Assembly (NCBI GenBank): GCA_002383285.1
Contig: DFXU01000062.1
Location: 1 to 23,878, forward strand
Length of the DNA stretch: 23,878 nucleotides
Reading direction: 5' to 3'
Source: Caryophanales bacterium UBA4100
GTDB lineage: Bacteria > Bacillota > Bacilli > Paenibacillales > UBA4045
Of this stretch, positions 13,253-21,484 are shown piece by piece. The position numbers and the translations under genes were made by a program. Each line of letters begins with the position of its first letter. Position 1 is the stretch's first letter. The notes under the pieces were generated by a model. That model was not told the origin of the DNA and did not search any database. It saw nothing but the letters and a program-made list of their open reading frames with translations.

Positions 13253-14845
13253 ATAACGATATTCCTTTGGAGAATAACCTGAGCTCTGCTTGAACAGCTT
13301 GATAAAGTAGCTGGTATTGTCATAGCCGAGCTCACCTGCGATTTGATCAATGGTTTTATCAGATTGCTCTAGTGCCTCTTGGGCGTGCTCCATCTTAATT
13401 CTTGTCATGTATTCGATAAAGGTTTCACCAGTTTCACTCTTGTATATACGGCTGAAGTGGCTCGGGTTCAAGTTTAATGAGACTGCAACCTCCTCCATAC
13501 TGATTTTCTCGTGCAGATGCATATGCACATATTTCTGCGCCTCATGAATTTCAGAACGATATGACATCTGTTTAATCTCAGATGCCGTGCGGATCTTGTC
13601 TAGTAAAAACCGCACTATAAATTTTTCAATATCTTGCAGCGACTCTAGCTCTACAATTTTCTTATGCAGCAGCTCTGAGCTATATTTGGTGTTAGTGCGT
13701 TGTAAGAAATTATACTTGATCTCGATATCCATTAGCATCTTAAGTAACCAGCTCACTACAGAATCCACCGAATAACGTCTATCTTGAATATAATGCATCC
13801 ATTCCTCGACAACCTGCTGAGTCTGATCCACACGTTCTTCGACAATGAGCTGCTTGAAATCATTAAGCGTATTCTGGTAGATGGTGAAGATATCCTCCTG
13901 AGAGGTCTCATAAGGCACCCACTTGAAGACACTGCCCTCACGTGCATAGAACCGCTGATCCTTAGCATGATATAATGCTTGAAGAGCCTTCTTCATCTCC
14001 GTTGGTGTCTGAGCAGGCTCATGCATCATTGCCGAGATCGTAATATTCATGTATCTCTTCAGAGCATTCTGTAAATCCGCGAGGTGACCGCGGATGATCT
14101 CATACGGATTAACCTTAATAGAAGAAGGGAAAGGAAATAAGATATATATCTCCTTACCATACCTATAGCTAATTCCAGATTTATGATCATCTACAAATTC
14201 GCGAACGACGTTCTCAAGAGCATAAGCGAATAACTCTACAGTTTGAAAGCGATACTTCAAGTCCTGAAAGCTGTTCGGGTATATGAGCACTGGTAGATAG
14301 GGCTCTGCAATTAAATCCACTCCATGCTCAACGATCTCAGAGAGCCATTGCTCACTATTCAGATTCATCCCTGTGAGGGTTGTGCTAATAAAGTCCGTCT
14401 TGATCAAGGAATGGCTCTGCTCCACAACACGCTGCAGCTTCTTGTTCCGATTCTGCGCCGCGGATTGCACTGCAATTTCCTCAGTCAGCTGTTGAAGCAA
14501 TCCAATCATAACCTCGGCCTCTAGCGACTCCTTCAATACATATTCATTGACACCTAGCTTTACTGCCTTCTGTGCATAATGAAACTCATCATGACAGGAT
14601 AAGATAATAACCTGTAGAAGAGGGTTTATTCGTTTAAGAGCCTCAATTAGCTCCAATCCATTCATCTTCGGCATACCAATATCCGTAATCAGGATATCTG
14701 GCATCTCCTGTTGCCCATGAAGAAGTGCTTCCATGCCATCACTGCATTGCGCGGTTACGGTACATCCCAATTGTGACCAAGGAATACTTCGAGCTAGATA
14801 CTCTATAACGGGATAATGATCATCAACTATGACTACCTTCAACAC
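13244..14845 (-). CDS. YesN-like response regulator (receiver plus AraC-type HTH)
   Basis: A 533-residue regulator. The N-terminal receiver domain (1-120) has D8/D9, phosphoacceptor D55 (ITDIGMPKMNG), S83 and K105 (YVLKES). A long middle region (about 125-420) is typical of Paenibacillus YesN proteins. The C-terminal AraC domain (about 430-533) has MEEVAVSLNLNPSHFSRIYKSETGETFIEYM and IDQIAGELGYDNTSYFIKLFKQSSGYSPKEYR. The start is GTG 14845 with AGGGGGG seven bases upstream, and it overlaps the kinase gene by 23 bp. It probably activates the adjacent ABC transporter and lyase genes when phosphorylated by the kinase. Confidence 0.93.
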   Translation of the reverse strand: MLKVVIVDDHYPVIEYLARSIPWSQLGCTVTAQCSDGMEALLHGQQEMPDILITDIGMPKMNGLELIEALKRINPLLQVIILSCHDEFHYAQKAVKLGVNEYVLKESLEAEVMIGLLQQLTEEIAVQSAAQNRNKKLQRVVEQSHSLIKTDFISTTLTGMNLNSEQWLSEIVEHGVDLIAEPYLPVLIYPNSFQDLKYRFQTVELFAYALENVVREFVDDHKSGISYRYGKEIYILFPFPSSIKVNPYEIIRGHLADLQNALKRYMNITISAMMHEPAQTPTEMKKALQALYHAKDQRFYAREGSVFKWVPYETSQEDIFTIYQNTLNDFKQLIVEERVDQTQQVVEEWMHYIQDRRYSVDSVVSWLLKMLMDIEIKYNFLQRTNTKYSSELLHKKIVELESLQDIEKFIVRFLLDKIRTASEIKQMSYRSEIHEAQKYVHMHLHEKISMEEVAVSLNLNPSHFSRIYKSETGETFIEYMTRIKMEHAQEALEQSDKTIDQIAGELGYDNTSYFIKLFKQSSGYSPKEYRYKK

Positions 14846-16658
14846 TACTGTGCCCCCCTCTCCTAGGAATATGGAATGTGATCAGTGTACCTTGACCAAG
14901 CTCACTAGTCATATCGATTCGAGCCATGTCCCCATATATCAATCTGAGTCGGTCGAATACATTGGCAAGCCCAATGCCCGAGAGACGATTAATATGCTCC
15001 CCTTCCTTAGGATCATGAGACACCTCCTGCAGCTGATTCTTCAGCTTCGTTAGCTGTACATCCGACATCCCCGATCCGTTATCTTCTATGCCAATAATTA
15101 ATCTATCCTGCGCCCCTATCCATGCCCGAATCGTGATCATTCCATTCTGTCTGTTGATACCATGAATCAAGGCGTTCTCTATAATCGGTTGAAGAATAAA
15201 CCTGGGCACAAGCTCCATTAAGGCATCCGAAGCAATGTGTATCCTATATTGACATGGATCCTTCATCGTCGATTGCATAAGCTGCATATACTGCTCAGCA
15301 ATTCCTGCTTCATCCCGAAGAATGATCATCTCTTCTTGCTGCTGTATGGTCATACGCAGAAGCTTCGATAAAGAGCTTAATAGCTCAGCATTCTCCTGAT
15401 CTCCACGTAATAATATACGCATACGGATCGAATTCAAGATGTTAAATAGAAAATGTGGATGGATCTGTGCTTGAAGCATCGATAACTCCGCTTTCCTCTT
15501 ATGCTCCTGCTCGTATGTGATTTGTTCGATCATCTCTTCTACACGATCAAGCATGTGGTCGAAAGATTTTCCGAGTCTACCCATTTCATCTCCACCACGA
15601 ATGTGAGAGCGAATCGATAGATTACCCGCTTCAATACTTGAGGCTACTCGACCAAGCTGAATGACCGGTTTGGTGAATTGCCGCAGCAAGTAAATCAGAA
15701 TAAGGAGGAATAACATTAAGAACCCGATCTGCCATATCAAATTAGTCTCGTAAATCCGATTGATATCAGACAACACTTCGTCATATGGTATCAGACTAAC
15801 TAACAGCCAGTCTTGAAAAGCCAGCTGCTGCTTCACGAAAAGATAGGATTCACCATCGAAGGTGATGACTTGGTCCTGACCTTGGCCCCTCAGCTGATCT
15901 ATATATGGGAACTTCCAATTGACCTGCTCCTTAGCGGATAGAACCGTTCCATCAGGTGCAATCAACATCATATTCTGCTCAGCATAATTGCTCATGACAT
16001 TACTGAATATGTTCTCATTGATACTAATAATGATATACGCATAGGGAGCCGATGCTGCTGTTGTCCGCAGGGTTCTCGCGATTGTGATTACATGAGGATC
16101 CAATTCTGCACCTGGATCGATCATATATGGATTCTGTATTTCTGGTGCCATATAGGTTGGATGAACGCCCAGAGAATACGTTTCATAAGGAGATAGTTTA
16201 TCCAGATTAGAAAACCACGGCTCATCATAGAAATCAAGGGGGTCATAATAATAGAAAGAATAGTTTGAATAGAATCGTCGGTCTGTTGTAAGAATGGTTA
16301 CAAACATGTCTGTCTTATAATTATTGGACAGCGCCTCTAGCTTAACATCAATCTTAACAAATTGATCATATGTTCTCCCAACAAAGCTCGGATTTCTGAG
16401 AAAAGAGATGGAGTCGGAATCGAATTGCATGTAATTGGCAACGCCGATCATGTCATTCAATGTATTGGTAATATGAGTACCGACAACGTTAAGTGATTCT
16501 GTGGCATTGGATAACGCCTGTTCCTTCATAATATTCTTCGTAAACGAGCTGCTGATCAGAACAATACTAGCAACCGGCACAATTAAACAGACTATCGAGG
16601 TTACAATTATTTTTTGACGTAATGAAAAATTGTGATTAAATATTGTCCAACGCTTCAT
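14823..16658 (-). CDS. YesM-like sensor histidine kinase
   Basis: A 611-residue membrane kinase. TM1 is at about residues 17-36, an extracellular Cache-type sensor domain at about 40-300, TM2 at about 308-326 and HAMP at about 327-380. The His_kinase domain has the phosphoacceptor H400 in QAQIHPHFLFNILNSIR. The ATPase domain has N495 (PIIENALIHG) and DNGSG (526-530). This architecture belongs to the kinases that sense extracellular sugars or a loaded solute-binding protein and phosphorylate a YesN-type regulator. Its gene overlaps that regulator by 23 bp and lies downstream of the solute-binding-protein gene, separated by a terminator. The ATG at 16658 has only a weak GGGATGAG site. Confidence 0.93.
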   Translation of the reverse strand: MKRWTIFNHNFSLRQKIIVTSIVCLIVPVASIVLISSSFTKNIMKEQALSNATESLNVVGTHITNTLNDMIGVANYMQFDSDSISFLRNPSFVGRTYDQFVKIDVKLEALSNNYKTDMFVTILTTDRRFYSNYSFYYYDPLDFYDEPWFSNLDKLSPYETYSLGVHPTYMAPEIQNPYMIDPGAELDPHVITIARTLRTTAASAPYAYIIISINENIFSNVMSNYAEQNMMLIAPDGTVLSAKEQVNWKFPYIDQLRGQGQDQVITFDGESYLFVKQQLAFQDWLLVSLIPYDEVLSDINRIYETNLIWQIGFLMLFLLILIYLLRQFTKPVIQLGRVASSIEAGNLSIRSHIRGGDEMGRLGKSFDHMLDRVEEMIEQITYEQEHKRKAELSMLQAQIHPHFLFNILNSIRMRILLRGDQENAELLSSLSKLLRMTIQQQEEMIILRDEAGIAEQYMQLMQSTMKDPCQYRIHIASDALMELVPRFILQPIIENALIHGINRQNGMITIRAWIGAQDRLIIGIEDNGSGMSDVQLTKLKNQLQEVSHDPKEGEHINRLSGIGLANVFDRLRLIYGDMARIDMTSELGQGTLITFHIPRRGGHSSVEGSHS

Positions 16659-16738
16659 ACTTATCTCATCCCACTCGTATCGTCTACTATCATTGTCCTA
16701 GTATATCATCCATCACCTTGTTCGAAGAAGAAAGAGTA

Positions 16739-16767
16739 ACAAGGACCCTAGTGATAAGGGCCCTTGT
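16739..16767 (-). terminator. Terminator of the solute-binding-protein gene
   Basis: The 11-bp arms 16757-16767 and 16739-16749 form a stem with a 7-base loop. On the minus-strand RNA the single non-Watson-Crick position is a G-U pair; on the plus strand it would be A-C. This fits termination of leftward transcription, and a TTACTCTTTCTT tail follows. It separates the transporter from the two-component genes. Confidence 0.75.
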
Positions 16768-16791
16768 ACCGAGATGAATGCTTACCTATAC

Positions 16792-18180
16792 CTATTTGTT
16801 AGCGTCGATAAGAGCTTGCACTGCTTTCTGGGCATTCTCGAGTGTGGTATCAATATCTTGATCACCTAACAGGAATTTCTCCGCTTCAGTTTGATAGGCC
16901 TTCTCTACCTCCGCTTGGTAAGCAACTGGAATATACAGCTTCTGTGGTGTCATGGAGGATAGTGTATGCTGCAGGGAAGCCTTATCGATTAATTCGGGCT
17001 TAGGTGTCTTTGATACTAATCCATCCACGAGCTTAGCGATATCCGCATTTTTCCAAGATGTAAGGTATTTAGCTTGAACAAGCAAGCCTTCAGTTGCGAA
17101 CCACTTGGCAAATGTATAAGCCGCTTCTTTGTTCTTAGATTTGGCAGCTACGCTAATAAAATCTGCACCCACGGGCGTAGTTGATGGGTCACCCGCATTC
17201 GCTTTTGGGTAGGGGGCATATACGGTTTGGAACGTCGGTTCGATTGGTCCTGAGCCACCGCTCTCACCAATCATCCATGAGCCGATCATCTCCATACTTA
17301 CCTTCTGATTGTAGAATTGCTCACGATAATGCAGCTTCTGAGTTATGGCATCTGCATAAGGAGTTGCTGAACCATCCTTGATCCCACGTTCACGAATTTC
17401 CAACGCTTTGCGGAATAACGGGTTATCCATGTTGGAGGTTACTCCGTCATCCTTCACGAGATTACTGTTCTCCATCTGGTTGAACAATGGCAGCTTAATG
17501 TAATCAAGCCATGTGTGGAAGTAAGTACCGTAACGCTTGTTCGCTCCTTCACCCTTGGTCAGCTTCTGTGCATAATCCATGTATTCATCCCAAGTCCAAT
17601 CCGTCGGAACTGGAAGCTTAGCTTCATCTAGATGAGCTTTATTCAATAGGACGAAGAATTCATTGAGCTTTCCAGGGAAGGAGTAAATCTTCCCATCTAC
17701 ACCTGTATTTAATGCAAACTCATTGTCGAAATTAAATCCGTCCTTCTTCATGAGTTCATCGAGTGGCTCTAATAGACCAATGGCAACACGCTGCGCATAA
17801 TTACTCGGTGAATTAACGATGATAACATCCAATTCCTCACCCGAAGCGGCGGCTAGATCGATTTGTTTCATTGCTCCATTCGCATCATTCGTTGCGACGG
17901 ATACCGATTCTACTGTGATGTGCGGGTAAGCCTTGTTGAATTCTGCGATAACAACATCGAATTTCTCAATAGCGTCATCATACCAATGATGAAATTTAAT
18001 TGTAACTGGCTTTGGCGCTTCCTCTTTCGGCTCTTCCTTTGGTGTATCTTTCGTTTCTGCCTTCGGAGCTGCTGCAGCTGGCTGTTCGTTAGCTGCATTG
18101 TTATTATTGCCACTACATGCCGATAACAAGCTGATAATCATGATGATACTAAGTAATGAAAGTAATAATTTCCTGTTCAT
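16792..18180 (-). CDS. Extracellular solute-binding lipoprotein of a CUT1 sugar ABC transporter
   Basis: A 462-residue family-1 binding protein. The start is ATG 18180 with GGGGAGG six bases upstream. The lipoprotein signal MNRKLLLSLLSIIMIISLLSAC places the lipidated cysteine at residue 22. A linker rich in Asn, Ala, Pro, Glu and Lys (SGNNNNAANEQ...KEEPKEEAPKP) follows, then the binding fold starting VTIKFHHWYDDAIEKFDVVIAEFNKAYPHITVE. It captures oligosaccharide for the two permeases encoded upstream. No ATPase gene is in the window, so a shared MsmX-type ATPase is likely. A 120-bp gap with small direct repeats separates it from the permease gene, perhaps allowing separate expression. Confidence 0.93.
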   Translation of the reverse strand: MNRKLLLSLLSIIMIISLLSACSGNNNNAANEQPAAAAPKAETKDTPKEEPKEEAPKPVTIKFHHWYDDAIEKFDVVIAEFNKAYPHITVESVSVATNDANGAMKQIDLAAASGEELDVIIVNSPSNYAQRVAIGLLEPLDELMKKDGFNFDNEFALNTGVDGKIYSFPGKLNEFFVLLNKAHLDEAKLPVPTDWTWDEYMDYAQKLTKGEGANKRYGTYFHTWLDYIKLPLFNQMENSNLVKDDGVTSNMDNPLFRKALEIRERGIKDGSATPYADAITQKLHYREQFYNQKVSMEMIGSWMIGESGGSGPIEPTFQTVYAPYPKANAGDPSTTPVGADFISVAAKSKNKEAAYTFAKWFATEGLLVQAKYLTSWKNADIAKLVDGLVSKTPKPELIDKASLQHTLSSMTPQKLYIPVAYQAEVEKAYQTEAEKFLLGDQDIDTTLENAQKAVQALIDANK

Positions 18181-18218
18181 GGTTAACCTCCCCGTGGAAT
18201 TTGGCTCTATCCTCTTAT

Positions 18219-18266
18219 ATCGTAGCTTGCAATAGCATCGTAGCATCTTGAAAATTTTAGAGCATC
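18219..18266. repeat. Short direct repeats upstream of the binding-protein gene
   Basis: ATCGTAGC occurs at 18219-18226 and 18237-18244, 18 bp apart, and AGCATC at 18234, 18242 and 18261. They lie in the untranslated region between the permease stop and the lipoprotein start. They may be regulatory or chance. Confidence 0.3.
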
Positions 18267-18300
18267 CAATTAATTTTGCTAGAATAGAAATATTTTTACT

Positions 18301-19140
18301 CTAACCCTTAATTCCACCACCGGCAATTCCCTCTAAGACGTTCTTCTGACCAATAATGAAAATAATGATAAGGGGCAGTATAGCTGAAACCGAGCCGGCC
18401 ATAATCAATGTATAATATGAACCGAATTCGTCGGCAAATTTGCTAATACCCAGTTGTACGGTGAATAAATCATTCGAGCGTAGAAAGATAAGTGGATTCT
18501 GATAATCGTTCCAGGTCCAGATAAAACGTAAGATCGCATAGGTAGCAATACCAGGACGAATAAGCGGGAGACCGATCGAGAAGAAAATTCGAAAGTGGCT
18601 TGCCCCATCAATCTTGGCTGATTCAATAAATTCATTATGTACACTCATAAAAAATTGACGCAGCATAAAAGTACCGAACACACTAAAGCTGCCTAATAGG
18701 ATAAGTCCAAGGTGACTATCGAATAAGCCTAACCAACGATACAGAATAAATTGTGGAACAAGAATAGCTTGACTCGGCACCATGAATGTTGCAAGAACAA
18801 GTAAGAACACGATGTCCCTTCCTTTGAAATTGATCTTAGCAAAGGCATAAGCAGCGCACGCTGAAGCCAATACTGAAACGATCGTTGTGAGCAAGGTGAC
18901 CTTTATTGAATTCCAATAATAGAGTGGGAATGGATAATCGCCTGACCATACCTCGCGAAAGTTTTCTAAACCATTCCACGTTTGGGGAATCCACTGAATC
19001 GGGTAGTTGAATACATCAGCCTCAATCTTGAATGAGGTGGATAACATCCAGATGAAGGGCAGCATGAAGATGATGCTGAACACACCCATAATAATCGTCG
19101 TAATGATCTTAGAGAACGGATGGATAAGCTGTTTGAGCAT
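18301..19140 (-). CDS. Sugar ABC transporter permease, MalG-type
   Basis: A 279-residue permease with six predicted membrane helices and the EAA loop for ATPase contact (ESAKIDGASHFRIFFSIGLPLIRPG). The start is ATG 19140 (MLKQLIHPF) with AGGAGG nine bases upstream; a GTG at 19182 has no site. It is the second permease of the CUT1 system and lies 43 bases downstream of the first. It ends in the family-typical VLEGIAGGGIKG. Confidence 0.94.
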   Translation of the reverse strand: MLKQLIHPFSKIITTIIMGVFSIIFMLPFIWMLSTSFKIEADVFNYPIQWIPQTWNGLENFREVWSGDYPFPLYYWNSIKVTLLTTIVSVLASACAAYAFAKINFKGRDIVFLLVLATFMVPSQAILVPQFILYRWLGLFDSHLGLILLGSFSVFGTFMLRQFFMSVHNEFIESAKIDGASHFRIFFSIGLPLIRPGIATYAILRFIWTWNDYQNPLIFLRSNDLFTVQLGISKFADEFGSYYTLIMAGSVSAILPLIIIFIIGQKNVLEGIAGGGIKG

Positions 19141-19183
19141 ACTAATGTTCCTCCTGAAAAATTCATCTTTATGCGATGACACG

Positions 19184-20134
19184 CTAGTAATTTACCCATT
19201 TCTTCTGAACACGTAATTGTATGATTGTGATGATCAGCACCATGACGAGCAGGACTAAGCCCATTGCTGATGCATAACCGGTTTTGAGATTGACGAATGC
19301 GGTATCGTACAGGTAATAGACGATTACCGTGGTAGAGTTTGCCGGGCCTCCAGCCGTTAATACATTGATGAGATCGAAGATTCTAAATGTATAGATTATA
19401 CCGGTGACAATCAGGAAGAAGGTAGTTGGCGATAACATAGGAATTGTCACAAACCGTATCTTCTGTAAACGGGTTGCCCCGTCTATGTCTGCTGCTTCAT
19501 AAAGATCCTTAGGTATTCCCTGTAAGCCCGCTAAGTAGATAATCATATAGAATCCGATACTGACCCAGACTTGTATGGACAGGATAGAATAGATGGCAAA
19601 TGTCGTATCCGCCAGCCACTTCGGTGGATTATCCATACCTAAGGATATGAGGAACTGATTTACCGGACCATGAGAAGGATGAAAGAGCACCTGATAAACA
19701 ATCGCGATCGCTACGATGCTTGAGATGTAAGGTGTGAAGTAGACTACTTTGAATGCATTCTTGAAGTACACCTGCTTGTTCAGAACGATGGCAAGAAACA
19801 ATGCAATGATGATCGTGATAGGGATGGATATCAGTAGAATGAGGTTATTATGAAGTGATTTGATAAAGATCGGATCTTGGAAAAGCTTCGTAAAGTTATC
19901 CAGAGCAACGAACTCCATCTTATCTATACCCGCAATAAAGTTCCATTCTGTAAAGCTTAAGACGAGGGTAGCAATAATAGGGATAATGAAGAATACCGTC
20001 AGACCCACTAGTGTGGGTGCAATGAAGGTATAGCCTATTAATGTCTCTTTCCATTGCAGATATTGACTTCTCCTTACAGTCTGCCTCGCTATAACAGAGG
20101 TTGGCTCGACTTGATGTTCAAGTGTAGATTTCAT
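19184..20134 (-). CDS. Sugar ABC transporter permease, MalF/UgpA-type
   Basis: A 316-residue permease. After a cytoplasmic N-terminus of about 33 residues it has six membrane helices, beginning IGYTFIAPTLVGLTVFFIIPIIATLVLSF. The EAA loop reads EAADIDGATRLQKIRFVTIPMLSPTTFF. GGAG lies seven bases upstream of the ATG. It is the first gene of the leftward transporter operon and divergent from the DUF2264-lyase operon, so both are probably controlled from the shared 157-bp region. Confidence 0.94.
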   Translation of the reverse strand: MKSTLEHQVEPTSVIARQTVRRSQYLQWKETLIGYTFIAPTLVGLTVFFIIPIIATLVLSFTEWNFIAGIDKMEFVALDNFTKLFQDPIFIKSLHNNLILLISIPITIIIALFLAIVLNKQVYFKNAFKVVYFTPYISSIVAIAIVYQVLFHPSHGPVNQFLISLGMDNPPKWLADTTFAIYSILSIQVWVSIGFYMIIYLAGLQGIPKDLYEAADIDGATRLQKIRFVTIPMLSPTTFFLIVTGIIYTFRIFDLINVLTAGGPANSTTVIVYYLYDTAFVNLKTGYASAMGLVLLVMVLIITIIQLRVQKKWVNY

Positions 20135-20175
20135 GTGTGCACTCCAATCTATTACAGATATACTTATATTCTAGG

Positions 20176-20189
20176 TGAAAGCGATATTG
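20176..20189. promoter_or_regulatory. cre-like site (CcpA)
   Basis: TGAAAGCGATATTG matches the cre consensus TGWAANCGNTNWCA at 12 of 14 positions; only the last two differ. It lies between the divergent transporter and lyase operons, where catabolite repression would be expected. Confidence 0.35.
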
Positions 20190-20196
20190 AATACAT

Positions 20197-20229
20197 GAAA
20201 AAATTTTTGCAATTTCGAAAAAAACGTTG
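20197..20229. promoter_or_regulatory. Direct-repeat candidate operator for the YesN-like regulator
   Basis: GAAAAAATTTTTG (20197-20209) and GAAAAAAACGTTG (20217-20229) match at 10 of 13 bases and start 20 bp apart, two helical turns. AraC-family activators often bind such spaced direct repeats. Because A tracts are common by chance, this is a weak call. Confidence 0.3.
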
Positions 20230-20291
20230 ATTACCCATATACAATAAATCAGGTACACTGGATTCAGAACACATTACAGGAGGCCCATCAT

Positions 20292-21467
20292 ATGCAAACT
20301 GTACAATCTATAGAATCTACACAATCAGGGGAGAAGGATAGGCTGTATTGGGTGGAGACGATGTGTCGGATCGCTGATCCCCTCTTGGAGGCACTCGCCG
20401 TGAAGCAACTGAAGATAAGAATGCCTGTGCATTCTAGCGGATCCGAGCGGGACGAATATTCCCATCTCGAAGCCTTAGGTCGATTGCTCTCAGGAATGGC
20501 ACCATGGCTGGAATTACAGGGACTGACGGGAGAGGAGGCTAAGCTGAACAATCGTTATGCTGCACTAGCTCGCGAAGCCATTGATGCGGCGACAGATCCT
20601 GCTTCACCTGATCGTATGAATTTCTCGAAGGGGCATCAGCCCATTGTCGATGCGGCATTCCTAGCACATGCTATAGTACGAGCACCCCATTCGCTATGGA
20701 CACCGTTAGATTCTCGCGTTCAGGGGAACTTAATCCTTGCTCTCAAGGAAACTCGTTCGCGAAAGCCTGTATTCAGTAACTGGCTCTTGTTCTCAGCAAT
20801 GATCGAGACGGCACTATATATCATGTGCGAGCCCGATTGGGATGTAATGCGTGTGGATTATGCATTGAAGCAGCATGAGCAATGGTATCTTGGTGATGGA
20901 ACCTATGGGGATGGTCCTGAATTCCACGCGGATTACTATAATAGCTACGTTATTCAACCGATGCTGCTGGATATTGTGAATACCGTTGGACATGAGCAGG
21001 AAGATTGGTCTGCTATGCGTCCGCACATAGAATCGCGTGCTGTAAGACAGGCGGAAATCCAAGAGCGGTTAATCTCCCCTGAAGGAACCTTCCCAGCTAT
21101 CGGAAGATCGCTAGCTTATCGGTTCGGCGCGTTTCAATTACTCTCTCAGGTTTCATTACTAGAGCGACTTCCAAGCAATATCAATCCAGCTCAGGTTCGC
21201 TCTGCTCTTAGTGCAGTTATGGGCAGAATGATTGAAGCACCAGGCACCTTCGATGATCAAGGGTGGCTTACAATTGGTTTCTGCGGCTACCAGCCTGATA
21301 TTGGGGAGCCTTACATCTCTACCGGCAGCTTGTATCTATGCGCCGCTGTATTCTTAGCGCTGGGATTATCTCCGGACCAACCATTCTGGCAAGGTAAGTC
21401 GGTGGCTTGGACATCGAAACGAGCTTGGTCAGGTCAAGCCTTCGCCATTGATCACTCCATTGAATAA
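20292..21467 (+). CDS. DUF2264-family protein, putative glycoside hydrolase
   Basis: A 391-residue cytoplasmic protein of predominantly alpha-helical (alpha/alpha-toroid-like) character. Recognisable DUF2264 segments are LEALGRLLSGMAPWLEL, NFSKGHQPIVDAAFLAHAIVRAP, NWLLFSAMIETAL, YLGDGTYGDGPEFHADYYNSYVIQPML, ISPEGTFPAIGRSLAYRFGAFQ and PYISTGSLYLCAAVFLALG. As I recall, this domain corresponds to CAZy family GH154, which has glucuronidase activity; that link is from memory. AGGAGG lies eight bases upstream of the ATG. It is the first gene of an operon with the heparinase-type lyase, 17 bases upstream of it, and probably attacks the same uronic-acid oligosaccharides. Confidence 0.85.
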   Translation: MQTVQSIESTQSGEKDRLYWVETMCRIADPLLEALAVKQLKIRMPVHSSGSERDEYSHLEALGRLLSGMAPWLELQGLTGEEAKLNNRYAALAREAIDAATDPASPDRMNFSKGHQPIVDAAFLAHAIVRAPHSLWTPLDSRVQGNLILALKETRSRKPVFSNWLLFSAMIETALYIMCEPDWDVMRVDYALKQHEQWYLGDGTYGDGPEFHADYYNSYVIQPMLLDIVNTVGHEQEDWSAMRPHIESRAVRQAEIQERLISPEGTFPAIGRSLAYRFGAFQLLSQVSLLERLPSNINPAQVRSALSAVMGRMIEAPGTFDDQGWLTIGFCGYQPDIGEPYISTGSLYLCAAVFLALGLSPDQPFWQGKSVAWTSKRAWSGQAFAIDHSIE

Positions 21468-21484
21468 GAGGGGATTCGATACAT

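Noticed and set aside
20814..21062. Antisense open frames inside the DUF2264 and lyase genes
   Set aside because: They are shadows of the coding strand without ribosome binding sites or recognisable protein features.
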